A stretch of 28,914 nt of DNA from CAXDOZ01 sp963991145 (GCA_963991145.1 CAXDOZ010000019.1:1-28914); one strand, 5' to 3'. Positions 7,800-16,630 are shown, counted from the stretch's first letter. Notes: generated by a model not told the origin, from the letters alone. A program made the numbers and translations.

Positions 7800-9932
7800 A
7801 TGAATCGAATGTTACGTAACGTAATGGTGATGCTGATGTTAACTATTCCAGCAGCCATTTTCGCACAAGGCTATTACAGCTTCCAGTCAACTGGAACTAC
7901 GCCGCCTTATGATTATCGTTCTGCCACTGGTACCGATGTTATCGCTCCAGGTAGTAATGATGTACTTTCTGCCTGGCAACAGATTCCTTTCACCTTCTCT
8001 TTTGATGGTAGCCCTGTTTCAGGATTTTATGTTTCAGACAATGGTTATATCACTTTTGATGTTACCGCTGTTGCAAGCTTCAGTGCAAATTCAGCTGTTC
8101 CAAATGCTGCTGCACCTAAGCAAGCGATCTTCGCATACTGGACAGCTCTAGAAATCGTAAGCGGTGGTCAGGGTGTACCTGATCAGGTTTTCGTTGAAAC
8201 TCTTGGAACTGCTCCAAACAGAATGATGGTAATCCAGTGGGTTTCTGTAACCGATGGTTCTGGAAACTTTGTTTATGCTGGTATTCGTCTTTATGAGGAT
8301 GGACACTTTGACATCGTGCACAACTTTGGAGCTCAGGGAGCTGCAGGTGCTACTGTAGGATGGCAAAATGCTGCTGGTACTATGGGAGACATGAAAGGTG
8401 CTTCACCTAACTATGTATACCCTGCTACTGATGATTCTCCTTCTTCTGATGTTGTTTACGAATACTATCCAGGTACTCAACCTTCTATTGATGTTGCTCA
8501 CCAATCATTGAATTTTGATGGTGCAATTCCAAAAGATGCATGTATTGGTGGTGTGGTTGTAAACCGTGGAACTAGTGTAGTTACTGACCTTGAGATCCGT
8601 TGGTCTGTTGATGGAGGAACTGCTTACAGCAGAACTTTCACCGGACTAGCAATGGCTACTAACCAAACTTTCAACTGGGATAATGGATCCCCTCTAGGAT
8701 TGACAGGTGGAAACACACATGATATCCGCGTTTGGATCGGTCGTGTAAACGAACAACAAGATCAAAATCTAGCTAATGGAGACCAGACAAAAACTGTTCT
8801 AGCCCAAGAAGGAACTGTTACTTCTGATAAAAGAGTTCTTCTTGAGCAATTCACAACTTCTGTTTGTCAGTTCTGCCCAGATGGGAAAGTTGTAGTAGGT
8901 GATATTCTAAATACTACACCTGGTGCTCATGCAGTAGCAATCCATGCTGGATTTGGTACTGATGCAATGACTACTCAAGATGCAACAGCTCTAGCAGACA
9001 GAATGGCTAACGGAGCTCCAACTGCAGCTATTGATCGTGTACTTTATGATGGAAACGATCGTCTAGGTCACAGCAGAAGCGATTGGGCGAACAACGTTAA
9101 TTCACAATTGGCTAAGTCAACTACAATGTGTATCAGCATGACGACTTCTTTCAATCAGGGTACTCGTGACCTATCTGCTGATCTAACAATCACTTCTACA
9201 GATCACCATCCTAATAGTGACTACAGAGTTTCACTAATGGTAATTGAAAGTGGTCTGGTTGGATCTGGTTCGGGTTGGGATCAGTCAAACGCTTATGACG
9301 GTCAGGCTGGTCACCCTTATTCAGGTGCTGGAAACCCAATCGTTGGTTTTGTTCACGATCGTGTTCTTCGCGCAATGCCTACTGGTTCATGGGGTGATGC
9401 TACAGTCCTTCCTTCTGCTCCAGGACCAAATACCTGGAACAAAAATGTAACCTACAATGTACCAGGTGCGCTAAATGAAGCTAATGGTTCAGTAATTGCA
9501 TTCGTTCATGAGTACAATGACACTGATGACACCAAGATGGAAATCTTGAATGTTATTCAAGGTGGTTTCAATGAAACTCAAACGAATAACTGTCAAACCA
9601 CTTCAACTCCAGCATGTGCTACTACTTACCCACCAGATATGGCAACTTCAATCGAAGATTTCTCAGCTGTAGAAGGTGTAAACGTTTATCCTAACCCAGT
9701 TTCAAATGGTAAGGTGTTCGTTGAAATGGAAATCAATGAGTCTATTCCAGTTACTCTTGATCTATTCAATTCTCTAGGTCAAAAAGTAGCAACTTCTGGT
9801 ACTATGACTTCTGATATCGGAATGAACAAATACTTCGTTGATGTTGATGGTCTTCCATCTGGTTCTTACCACGTGATCATCCGCACTGAAGGTGAAGTAA
9901 TGATGAGCAGAAACATTGTTGTTGCTGAGTAA
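7800..9932 (+). CDS. Large secreted Omp28-domain protein with T9SS C-terminal sorting domain
   Basis: I start at the ATG at 7800 rather than the upstream in-frame GTG at 7722. It gives a clean signal peptide (MNRMLRNVMVML..., ending AAIFA-Q, about residues 1-23) and a 710-residue protein. Residues about 24-225 are beta-rich, with VSDNGYITFD and AIFAYW motifs typical of surface proteins in this phylum. Next comes a CARDB-like stretch (about 230-335). The Omp28 thioredoxin-like domain opens with KRVLLEQFTTSVCQFCPDG and carries CQFC at 356-359. Residues about 624-710 form a type A T9SS sorting domain (VYPNPVSNG, LPSGSYHVII, ending NIVVAE). The Omp28 core motif is shared with the lipoprotein at 3647-4516. 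It is likely secreted or surface-attached. A thiol-redox or binding role is possible, and adhesion is an alternative. Confidence 0.85.
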   Translation: MNRMLRNVMVMLMLTIPAAIFAQGYYSFQSTGTTPPYDYRSATGTDVIAPGSNDVLSAWQQIPFTFSFDGSPVSGFYVSDNGYITFDVTAVASFSANSAVPNAAAPKQAIFAYWTALEIVSGGQGVPDQVFVETLGTAPNRMMVIQWVSVTDGSGNFVYAGIRLYEDGHFDIVHNFGAQGAAGATVGWQNAAGTMGDMKGASPNYVYPATDDSPSSDVVYEYYPGTQPSIDVAHQSLNFDGAIPKDACIGGVVVNRGTSVVTDLEIRWSVDGGTAYSRTFTGLAMATNQTFNWDNGSPLGLTGGNTHDIRVWIGRVNEQQDQNLANGDQTKTVLAQEGTVTSDKRVLLEQFTTSVCQFCPDGKVVVGDILNTTPGAHAVAIHAGFGTDAMTTQDATALADRMANGAPTAAIDRVLYDGNDRLGHSRSDWANNVNSQLAKSTTMCISMTTSFNQGTRDLSADLTITSTDHHPNSDYRVSLMVIESGLVGSGSGWDQSNAYDGQAGHPYSGAGNPIVGFVHDRVLRAMPTGSWGDATVLPSAPGPNTWNKNVTYNVPGALNEANGSVIAFVHEYNDTDDTKMEILNVIQGGFNETQTNNCQTTSTPACATTYPPDMATSIEDFSAVEGVNVYPNPVSNGKVFVEMEINESIPVTLDLFNSLGQKVATSGTMTSDIGMNKYFVDVDGLPSGSYHVIIRTEGEVMMSRNIVVAE

Positions 9933-9953
9933 TCATTCTTCTTAATGAATTTG

Positions 9954-9976
9954 AAGGCCGGGCTTGTCCCGGCCTT
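9954..9976 (+). terminator. Rho-independent terminator after the Omp28-T9SS gene
   Basis: AAGGCCGGG (9954-9962) pairs with CCCGGCCTT (9968-9976) around a 5-base loop, followed by a T-run to 9981. The radC stop codon lies at 9984-9986, so the hairpin occupies the whole gap between the convergent genes. Confidence 0.9.
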
Positions 9977-9983
9977 TTTTTGT

Positions 9984-10679
9984 TTACAGAAGCCCCTCAT
10001 CGGCAAAGCTGAAGTAACCGGACTCAGTAATGATGAGATGATCAATCACTTTGATGTCCAGCATTTTCCCGCCTTCTTCGATCTTCTTCGTCAATTGAAT
10101 ATCGGCCTGACTTGGATTGAGATTCCCTGAAGGGTGATTATGAGCAAGAATAAGCCCACTTGAGAGCTTCAATAAAGCCTTCTTGAATATTATCCTGTTG
10201 TCGACCACAGTCCCTGAAAGCCCTCCTTTTGAAACGCATTCAGCTTTTATCAATCGATTTGCCCTGTTCAAAAACATCACCCAGAACTCTTCATGAGGCT
10301 TATCTTCCATATGCACAGCTATTTGATCATAAGCATCACCACTTGAGCGAATTCCTGGAATGTTCCGGTGTTTTCTGATCTTTCTTCGTCTGCCCAACTC
10401 AAGAGCAGAAAGCAAAACCAGGGCTTTTGCCTCTCCAACTCCTTTTATCTGCTTTAGATCATCTACTGTTAGCCTGGAAAGCTCTGCGAGAGAGCCATCA
10501 ACTCTGTCAAGTAAAGAAGTTGCCAGCTCAAGAACAGATCTTTTACCGGATCCTGTACCAAGCAGGATTGCAATCAACTCCACCTCAGTTAAGGACTCTG
10601 CACCTCTCCTTAAATATTTCTCGCGAGGGCGATCTTCCTCCATCCATAACTTCAAATTGCTCTCCCCGAGATAAGCCAT
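9984..10679 (-). CDS. radC: RadC-family JAB/JAMM-domain protein
   Basis: This 231-residue protein has the full RadC layout. An N-terminal region contains PREKYLRRGAESLTEVELIAILLGTG (about 18-43). A helix-hairpin-helix DNA-binding-like motif follows (LKQIKGVGEAKALVLLSALELG, about 76-96). The C-terminal JAB/MPN domain carries the metal-binding signature AHNHPSGNLNPSQAD, with H180, H182 and D193 as ligands. The family was originally linked to DNA repair, but later work on E. coli questioned this and its actual reaction is unknown. It is downstream of and co-directional with rpsT, with an rpsT terminator between them and no obvious promoter of its own, so it may depend on read-through. The name is secure and the function is not. 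Confidence 0.93.
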   Translation of the reverse strand: MAYLGESNLKLWMEEDRPREKYLRRGAESLTEVELIAILLGTGSGKRSVLELATSLLDRVDGSLAELSRLTVDDLKQIKGVGEAKALVLLSALELGRRRKIRKHRNIPGIRSSGDAYDQIAVHMEDKPHEEFWVMFLNRANRLIKAECVSKGGLSGTVVDNRIIFKKALLKLSSGLILAHNHPSGNLNPSQADIQLTKKIEEGGKMLDIKVIDHLIITESGYFSFADEGLL

Positions 10680-10706
10680 GAATGAAAACTAGAAGCTTGT
10701 GGGCAT

Positions 10707-10735
10707 AAAAAAAGGGCAGAATAAATATCTGCCCT
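10707..10735 (-). terminator. Rho-independent terminator of rpsT
   Basis: AGGGCAGA (10713-10720) pairs with TCTGCCCT (10728-10735) around a 7-base loop. Read on the minus strand, the stem is followed by a T-run (bases 10707-10713 are A on the + strand). Confidence 0.75.
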
Positions 10736-10763
10736 CCTGAAGTATATTGTAGTGCGAGTTGGC

Positions 10764-11015
10764 TTATAAAGCGTTTACGCGCTTAGTTAACTTTGATTTA
10801 AGGTTCGCTGCTTTGTTCTTGTGAATCTGGTTCATACGAACAAGACGATCGATTAGAGAAACAACTTTAGGTAGTTGCTCTTCAGCCTCTTTCTTCTCTG
10901 TCAATGCACGCAATTTTCTCACAGCATTACGAGTAGTTTTACCGTAATAGCGGTTCTTAAGTCTGCGCTTCTCTGCCTGACGAATCCTTTTCTTTGCTGA
11001 TTTATGATGTGCCAT
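10764..11015 (-). CDS. rpsT: 30S ribosomal protein S20
   Basis: This 83-residue, lysine/arginine-rich protein has the S20 pattern. It starts MAHHKSAKKRIRQAEKRR, continues with NRYYGKTTRNAVRKLRALTEKKEAEE, and ends with a helix containing IHKNKAANLKSKLTKRVNAL. S20 binds 16S rRNA early in small-subunit assembly. The reading frame extends 16 codons upstream to 11063, but family length and the MAHHKSAKKR start place the true ATG at 11013-11015. A perfect TATCTTTG -7 element lies 31 bases upstream, inside the discarded extension, which further supports the shorter form. It has its own terminator and is divergent from sucA. Confidence 0.95.
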   Translation of the reverse strand: MAHHKSAKKRIRQAEKRRLKNRYYGKTTRNAVRKLRALTEKKEAEEQLPKVVSLIDRLVRMNQIHKNKAANLKSKLTKRVNAL

Positions 11016-11045
11016 AACCGTTTTCCCTGTTTTTTGAACGGAGTG

Positions 11046-11053
11046 CAAAGATA
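11046..11053 (-). promoter_or_regulatory. -7 promoter element of rpsT
   Basis: The minus strand reads TATCTTTG, a perfect match to TAnnTTTG, ending 30 bases before the rpsT start codon. The upstream region is AT-rich, but a clear -33 TTG is not visible. Confidence 0.5.
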
Positions 11054-11152
11054 TTTCATTCATTTCTTTATTTCGAACATTTAGCCAGAAAATTCCTTTA
11101 AACTTTCCAATTTCTGCTCGCTCCTATTGGGGCGTAACACGAAAAAAACTGC

Positions 11153-11160
11153 GATATTTG
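11153..11160 (+). promoter_or_regulatory. Possible -7 element of the sucA operon
   Basis: GATATTTG differs from TAnnTTTG only in the first base. A TTG at 11127-11129 is 23 bases upstream, at the long end of normal spacing. It would give a leader of about 25 bases before the chosen sucA ATG at 11190. Confidence 0.35.
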
Positions 11161-11189
11161 CAGCTTATATCCGGCAATCAACAGCCTTT

Positions 11190-13907
11190 ATGGACAGTTA
11201 TTCCTACATCTCAAATGCCCACCCAGATTATATTGAAAACCTTTACAGAGATTTCCAGAAAGATCCCAAGTCAGTTGACGAGGAGATCAGGAAGTTCTTT
11301 GAAGGTTATGATTTCGCTTCAAGAGATTACAGCGAAAATGGTGAGGTAAGTCAAGCATCTATTGATGAGTTCAAAGTTTACAGACTCATCTCGGCATATA
11401 GAAAGAAAGGTCACCTCATAGCAGATACCAATCCGATTAAGAAGAGAAAAGACCGTCACGCTCATCTGGAGCTAGAAAGCTTTGGTCTTTCTGAAAAGGA
11501 TCTTGACCGAAGCTTTGTGGTTGGGACTGAAGTTGGGATTGGAACGGCTACCTTAAGGGACATCCTCAAGCATATGCAAACTGCCTATTGCAGTTCATTT
11601 GGCTTTGAGTTTGAATATATCCGGGAACCAGAAGAAAGACTTTGGTTCAAGGAAAAGATAGAGCGCCATCCATCCTTTTATCAATACCCAATTGAGAAGA
11701 AAGAAAAGATTCTACGAAAGCTTAACAAAGCAGTAGTCTTTGAAAACTTCCTTGGAAGAAAATACATCGGTGAAAAGAGATTCTCGCTTGAGGGAGGGGA
11801 AACTACCATCCCTGCTCTTGATGCGATCATCAATACCGGTGCAGATCTTGGAGCGGAAGAGGTAGTGATCGGAATGGCGCATAGAGGTCGCCTGAATGTT
11901 CTGGCAAACCTTCTTGGGAAAACCTATGAAGAGATCTTCAATGAGTTTGAAGGCAATGAGCCGGATGACCCGGCCTTTGGTGATGGTGATGTAAAGTATC
12001 ACCTGGGTTTTTCTTCGCAATTCAAGACTGATAGTGGGAAAGAGATAATGCTTCGCCTTGCTCCAAATCCATCACACCTTGAGGCCGTAGATGGAGTAGT
12101 TGAGGGATATGCAAGAGCCAAAGCAGATCAACATTACGATTCAAAATACGATAAGATCGTACCGCTTCTTATTCATGGAGATGCTGCTGTTGCTGGTCAG
12201 GGAGTGGTTTATGAGGTTTTGCAAATGGCAAAGCTCAGAGGTTACTTTACTGGTGGAACCATTCACTTTGTGATTAATAACCAGATCGGTTTTACCACTG
12301 ATTTCGATGATGCCAGATCAAGTGATTATTGCACAAGCATCGCTGCAACGATTCACGCTCCAGTAATCCATGTAAATGGTGATGATATTGAAGCTGTAAT
12401 TTATGCAGCGGAAATGGCGGCTGAGTATCGCCAAAAGTTCAATAAAGACATTTTCGTAGATATGGTATGCTTCCGTCGTCATGGACACAATGAGTCTGAC
12501 GATCCAAAGTATACTCAACCGAATATGTACTCTGCAATCTCTAAGCATCCCAATCAAAGAGATATTTACTCGAAGAAATTGATTGAGTCAGGCGAGATCG
12601 AAGCAGAGCTTGCCAAGAAGATGGACAAAGAGTTCTGGGATGACCTTCAAGCTGACCTTGATCAGGTAAAACAGAATCCTCCAAAATTCAAGAGAACTCC
12701 GCCAGAATCAGGCTGGAGAGAACTCAGAATGGCTGAGGGTGAAGACTTTGAAAAGTCTCCTGAAACAGGAATATCCAAGCGCACTATCAAAACGATTGTA
12801 GAAGCTTTAAGCACCGTTCCTGAAGGATTTGCTCCTTTGAGAAAGGTTGATAAATACCTAAAAGGACGCCGTGAGATCATGGCAACCAATAAGACTGTGG
12901 ATTGGGCGGCAGCTGAATTACTGGCTTATGGATCTATCCTAATGGATGGAAAGGATGTTCGTATGAGCGGTCAGGATGTGAGAAGAGGAACTTTCTCTCA
13001 CCGACACGCGATCATCTACGACGAAAAGACAAATGAAGAATACAATCGCCTTGGACATCTATCAAAAGATCAGGGACGATTCATGATCTACAACTCCCAT
13101 CTTTCTGAGTATGGAGTTTTAGCATTCGAATACGGCTACTCAGTTTCAAGCCCTAAACCTTTAGTTATTTGGGAGGCACAGTTTGGTGACTTCTCAAATA
13201 CGGCTCAGGCTGTGATCGATCAGTTTATAAGCTCAAGTGAAACCAAATGGCAGATCAATAGTGGAATGGTTCTCCTTCTTCCTCATGGTTATGAAGGAAT
13301 GGGACCAGAGCACTCTAGTGCCAGATTGGAGAGATTCCTTACCGGCTGCGCAGAACTTAACTGGGTTGTAACCAATATTACTACCTCAAGTAACTTCTTC
13401 CATGCGCTTAGAAGACAACTAGCATGGGAATTCAGAAAGCCACTGATCGTGATGTCGCCAAAAGCAATGCTTCGCGATAAGAGATCTCAATCACCAATTG
13501 AGGAAGTGGTGAAAGGAAGATTCAAAGAGATCATTGATGATCCAAACGTAAAGGATCCGAAGAAAGTCAAGAGATTGTTGCTTTGCTCAGGAAAGGTATA
13601 CTTCAATCTTGAAGAGAAGAAACTCGCTGATAAAAGAGATGATGTGGCTGTTGTTCGACTTGAGCAACTTTACCCACTTGCTACCGGACAGCTCAATGCG
13701 ATTATTGAGAAATATAAAGGAGCTGAGATCTTCTGGGTTCAGGAAGAGCCACAGAATATGGGAGCATGGCCTTATATCCTGAGTATGACACATGAACATT
13801 ACAAGATCCAGCGTGTAGCTAGAAAAGCATCTGCTTCACCGGCTACCGGTTTCAAGAAGCAGCACGACAAAGAATTAACCCTATTACTTGATCAAGCATT
13901 TGCCTAA
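11190..13907 (+). CDS. sucA: 2-oxoglutarate dehydrogenase E1 component
   Basis: SucA is the thiamine-diphosphate-dependent E1 subunit of 2-oxoglutarate dehydrogenase. It decarboxylates 2-oxoglutarate and passes the succinyl group to the lipoyl arm of E2. I start at the ATG at 11190 (MDSYSYISNAHPDYIENLY), giving 905 residues, the usual length. An in-frame TTG upstream at 11127 would add 21 unlikely residues and overlap the presumed promoter. Visible hallmarks are the N-terminal segment that binds the complex, IGMAHRGRLNVLANLLGK (about 227-244), the cofactor region HGDAAVAGQG (about 329-338) with NNQIGFT (about 363-369), RRHGHNESDDP, GQDVRRGTFSHRHA, and LPHGYEGMGPEHSSARLERFL towards the C-terminus. 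It is the first gene of an operon with sucB, 14 bases apart. The E3 gene (lpd) is not in the window. Confidence 0.97.
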   Translation: MDSYSYISNAHPDYIENLYRDFQKDPKSVDEEIRKFFEGYDFASRDYSENGEVSQASIDEFKVYRLISAYRKKGHLIADTNPIKKRKDRHAHLELESFGLSEKDLDRSFVVGTEVGIGTATLRDILKHMQTAYCSSFGFEFEYIREPEERLWFKEKIERHPSFYQYPIEKKEKILRKLNKAVVFENFLGRKYIGEKRFSLEGGETTIPALDAIINTGADLGAEEVVIGMAHRGRLNVLANLLGKTYEEIFNEFEGNEPDDPAFGDGDVKYHLGFSSQFKTDSGKEIMLRLAPNPSHLEAVDGVVEGYARAKADQHYDSKYDKIVPLLIHGDAAVAGQGVVYEVLQMAKLRGYFTGGTIHFVINNQIGFTTDFDDARSSDYCTSIAATIHAPVIHVNGDDIEAVIYAAEMAAEYRQKFNKDIFVDMVCFRRHGHNESDDPKYTQPNMYSAISKHPNQRDIYSKKLIESGEIEAELAKKMDKEFWDDLQADLDQVKQNPPKFKRTPPESGWRELRMAEGEDFEKSPETGISKRTIKTIVEALSTVPEGFAPLRKVDKYLKGRREIMATNKTVDWAAAELLAYGSILMDGKDVRMSGQDVRRGTFSHRHAIIYDEKTNEEYNRLGHLSKDQGRFMIYNSHLSEYGVLAFEYGYSVSSPKPLVIWEAQFGDFSNTAQAVIDQFISSSETKWQINSGMVLLLPHGYEGMGPEHSSARLERFLTGCAELNWVVTNITTSSNFFHALRRQLAWEFRKPLIVMSPKAMLRDKRSQSPIEEVVKGRFKEIIDDPNVKDPKKVKRLLLCSGKVYFNLEEKKLADKRDDVAVVRLEQLYPLATGQLNAIIEKYKGAEIFWVQEEPQNMGAWPYILSMTHEHYKIQRVARKASASPATGFKKQHDKELTLLLDQAFA

Positions 13908-13921
13908 AGCACATTGAAAGA

Positions 13922-15211
13922 ATGGCACTAGAAGTAAAAATCCCAAACGTAGCAGAATCGATCACCGAGGTAACTCTAGCCCAATGGCTCGTTGCGGATG
14001 GTGACTATGTAGAAATGGATCAGGCCCTGGTTGAAGTAGAAACCGACAAGGCGTCTCAAGAGCTCTTTGCTGAAAAGGCAGGGGTCATTAGCTTGATCAC
14101 TGAAGAAGGTGAAGACATTGAGGTAGGTCACATTATTGCTACTATCGACACTGATGCTGCACCACCTGCTGGTCAGGAGAAGAAAGAAGAAGCAGCGCCT
14201 GCTGTGGCTGCAGAAAAAGCTGAAGCCAAGCCTGCAGAAGTGAAGAAAGAAGAGAAGGTTCCAGAAGCTGCTCCGGTAGCTAAGAAAGAGTCTTATGCTT
14301 CTGGACATCCATCTCCGGCAGCAGCCAAGTTGATCTCTGAAAATGGCTTAGACGCAAACCGCATCAGTGGCACCGGAATGGCAGGAAGAATTACCAAGGC
14401 TGATGTTCTTGCTGCAATTGCAAATGGAACTGCAAGCGTTCAGGGTGGATATTCTGCGCTTATTGATCAGGCTCCAGCATTCTCTCGTGAAGAGAGCAGC
14501 AAGAAAGTATCGCGACTTCGCAGAACTATCTCAGAGAGATTGGTATATGCCAAGAACTCAACAGCAATGCTTACCACTTTCAATGAAGTGGATATGAGCA
14601 CCATGATGGCAATCCGTACGAAGTACAAAGAAAGATTCAAAGAGACGCATGAGATTGGTCTTGGATTCATGTCATTCTTTGGAAGAGCATGTGCACTTGC
14701 ACTGCAGAAGTTCCCTGCTATTAATGCTTACCTGGAAGATGATCACGTGCACTATCACGATTATGTAGATATTTCAATTGCTGTTTCTACCCCGAAAGGA
14801 TTGGTAGTTCCAGTGATCAGAAATGCTGAATCGCTGACTATGGACGGAATCGAGAAGGAAGTAAAAAGACTTGCTCTCAGAGGTCGCGACGGTGAACTTT
14901 CAGTAGATGAAATGACAGGCGGAACCTTTACCATCACTAATGGTGGTGTATTCGGATCCCTACTTTCAACTCCGATCATCAATCCTCCTCAATCAGCAAT
15001 TCTTGGAATGCACAAGATCGAGGAAAGACCAATCGCTATTAATGGCGAGGTTGTTGTACGTCCGATGATGTACGTTGCGCTTTCTTATGATCACCGTATC
15101 ATCGACGGTAAGGAATCGGTTAGCTTCCTCGTACAGGTTAAGGATTACCTCGAAAATCCGGAGAAAATGCTCACCGGTGAGGATCCAATTGAGATGTTGT
15201 TAGGTTTCTAA
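13922..15211 (+). CDS. sucB: Dihydrolipoamide succinyltransferase, E2 of 2-oxoglutarate dehydrogenase
   Basis: This 429-residue E2 subunit transfers the succinyl group from lipoamide to CoA. The N-terminal lipoyl domain (about 2-77) carries VEVETDKASQE with the lipoyl lysine at K43. An Ala/Pro/Glu/Lys-rich flexible linker follows (about 80-125). Next is a peripheral subunit-binding domain (about 128-167: SPAAAKLISENGLDANRISGTG). The catalytic domain begins near SRLRRTISERLV and ends with YDHRIIDGKE, in which H391 and D395 are the catalytic pair. One lipoyl domain and the pairing with sucA favour the 2-oxoglutarate over the pyruvate complex. It is the second gene of the sucAB operon, and a small secreted-protein gene follows after 2 bases. 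Confidence 0.96.
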   Translation: MALEVKIPNVAESITEVTLAQWLVADGDYVEMDQALVEVETDKASQELFAEKAGVISLITEEGEDIEVGHIIATIDTDAAPPAGQEKKEEAAPAVAAEKAEAKPAEVKKEEKVPEAAPVAKKESYASGHPSPAAAKLISENGLDANRISGTGMAGRITKADVLAAIANGTASVQGGYSALIDQAPAFSREESSKKVSRLRRTISERLVYAKNSTAMLTTFNEVDMSTMMAIRTKYKERFKETHEIGLGFMSFFGRACALALQKFPAINAYLEDDHVHYHDYVDISIAVSTPKGLVVPVIRNAESLTMDGIEKEVKRLALRGRDGELSVDEMTGGTFTITNGGVFGSLLSTPIINPPQSAILGMHKIEERPIAINGEVVVRPMMYVALSYDHRIIDGKESVSFLVQVKDYLENPEKMLTGEDPIEMLLGF

Positions 15212-15213
15212 AA

Positions 15214-15708
15214 ATGAATTCGATCAAGTTTTTTTCTATCGCATGCCTGATCCTTTTTGGGCAAATTGTTAATGCTCAAAACTGGGCAGAGGAGTTGGGG
15301 CTGGCTAAAAAGTCACCGATACCATTTGATATTGAGTTCGGGTCGACATCGGCTCCGGAGGAGCTAAGTAATAACTCCAATTGGAGTCCAGAGTCTCCAT
15401 CTGAAATTGAACAGATCTTTAATTTGACCGATTTTGATGGAACGGCTGAATTACAAATTCACTTCCAGGAAGGAAATATCGATGGGGTGCTTTTTCATGT
15501 CGAGACTTCAGAAGAAGCTTTGACAGATGATGAATTTGCTACTGTTCTAGATGAGTTCAGCGAGGCCCTGGGAAAGCCCTCTCAGGAGATGGGAAAGTAT
15601 CTATGGGAATTCGATATCAAGACACATACCCTGTTTGTCAGCCTGCAGAATCTTGCTCCATACGGAGAGCCGGGGTTCACAATGAACTGGCATGCGTTTT
15701 CGAAGTAA
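15214..15708 (+). CDS. Small exported protein of unknown function in the sucAB operon
   Basis: This 164-residue protein has a clear signal peptide (about 1-21, FGQIVNA-QNW) and an acidic mature domain of about 143 residues that I do not recognise. The mature part has no cysteines, no lipobox and no sorting domain, so a soluble periplasmic location is most likely. The start codon lies 2 bases after the sucB stop, so it is almost certainly co-transcribed and probably coupled to sucB. Its stop codon (15706-15708) directly abuts the stop of the hydrolase gene on the other strand, leaving no room for a terminator. Why an exported protein follows a cytoplasmic TCA-cycle pair is not evident. Confidence 0.75.
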   Translation: MNSIKFFSIACLILFGQIVNAQNWAEELGLAKKSPIPFDIEFGSTSAPEELSNNSNWSPESPSEIEQIFNLTDFDGTAELQIHFQEGNIDGVLFHVETSEEALTDDEFATVLDEFSEALGKPSQEMGKYLWEFDIKTHTLFVSLQNLAPYGEPGFTMNWHAFSK

Positions 15709-16533
15709 TTAGCGCTTCAAAAAGTCAATGGTCTGCTCTAGCACATAATCAGCCGGAGTTGGCAATTCTCCTTCAGTCCATGGATGCTTCCACCCAAAAG
15801 TGTGTCCTCCCTTTTCAAGTGCGACCAGACCAACATGCTCAGAATTCAATTTTTGAATGTCCTCTGCATATTGAAATGAAACCGTCTCATCATCCTTTGA
15901 GTGGATATTCAAATAAGGGATCCTAAGCGCTGAAACTGCTTTCGGAATATCCAATCGATCCTGGTTGGCATAGAAATCTTCATACATCTGCCATTTGATC
16001 GGCATATCCTGACCGGTTCTTGCATTTGGGACCAACATTACTCCTTCTCGTTTCCAGGCCTCCATTTGCTCATCGGTCCAGAATCTTCCAATAACTCCTA
16101 TTGATGCCCAGGTCACCAGCTTTTTAATTCTATGATCTTCATGTGCTTTTAGGATGCAAACTCCTCCTCCCCGGCTATGTCCTATCAGGAAGATCTCTTC
16201 CCCGTTCCACCATTCAACTTCTTCAGACCAGGCCCAATCAATGACTAATCCCAGATCATCTAATTCCTTTGAAAAGTTGTTCTCTGAGAATGCTTCCAGA
16301 TCAACAAAGTCAAGTGGAGACTCAGGTGTAACGCCATTGAAAGAGAAATTCATTCTAATGACATTCAATCCAGAGGAAGCCATCTGCTCAGCTATCATTG
16401 GGAAGATTCCAAAGTCTTTGAATCCTTTAAATCCGTGGCAAAAGATCACAAGTGGGTCACTTGGCTCTGAATAGTGAAAATCAAGAGAAATTGGCCTACC
16501 GGCCGATCCGGGTATGATGAAAGATTTGCTCAT
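15709..16533 (-). CDS. Alpha/beta hydrolase, dienelactone-hydrolase/S9-like
   Basis: This 274-residue cytoplasmic protein has a complete alpha/beta-hydrolase triad. The nucleophile elbow is GHSRGG with S120, the acid is D214 or D215 in HSKDDETV, and the histidine is H244 in GGHTFGW. The oxyanion-hole region is FCHGFKGFKDFG (about 31-42). No signal peptide is present. The insert around 150-190 (RFWTDEQMEAW..., IKWQMYEDFY) would form the lid. Substrate cannot be told from sequence: ester hydrolase, acyl-peptide hydrolase-like and dienelactone hydrolase relatives all share these features. It is divergent from the polyprenyl synthase gene and tail-to-tail with the small exported protein. Confidence 0.85.
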   Translation of the reverse strand: MSKSFIIPGSAGRPISLDFHYSEPSDPLVIFCHGFKGFKDFGIFPMIAEQMASSGLNVIRMNFSFNGVTPESPLDFVDLEAFSENNFSKELDDLGLVIDWAWSEEVEWWNGEEIFLIGHSRGGGVCILKAHEDHRIKKLVTWASIGVIGRFWTDEQMEAWKREGVMLVPNARTGQDMPIKWQMYEDFYANQDRLDIPKAVSALRIPYLNIHSKDDETVSFQYAEDIQKLNSEHVGLVALEKGGHTFGWKHPWTEGELPTPADYVLEQTIDFLKR

Positions 16534-16607
16534 AGAATTTCAAAGAAGCGAAAACTTATGGAAATGCTCACTGTTTAAATACAAAGTGCCTTGTTCAGCA
16601 TTAAGCT

Positions 16608-16615
16608 TAATTTTG
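16608..16615 (+). promoter_or_regulatory. -7 promoter element of the polyprenyl synthase gene
   Basis: TAATTTTG is a perfect TAnnTTTG match ending 15 bases before the ATG at 16631. A TTG at 16591-16593 is 14 bases upstream, shorter than the usual -33 spacing. Confidence 0.45.
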
Positions 16616-16630
16616 GCGAAAACCTAGTGA

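Noticed and set aside
11016..11063. 16-residue N-terminal extension of ribosomal protein S20
   Set aside because: Family members start at MAHHKSAKKR, and the extension contains the likely -7 promoter element.
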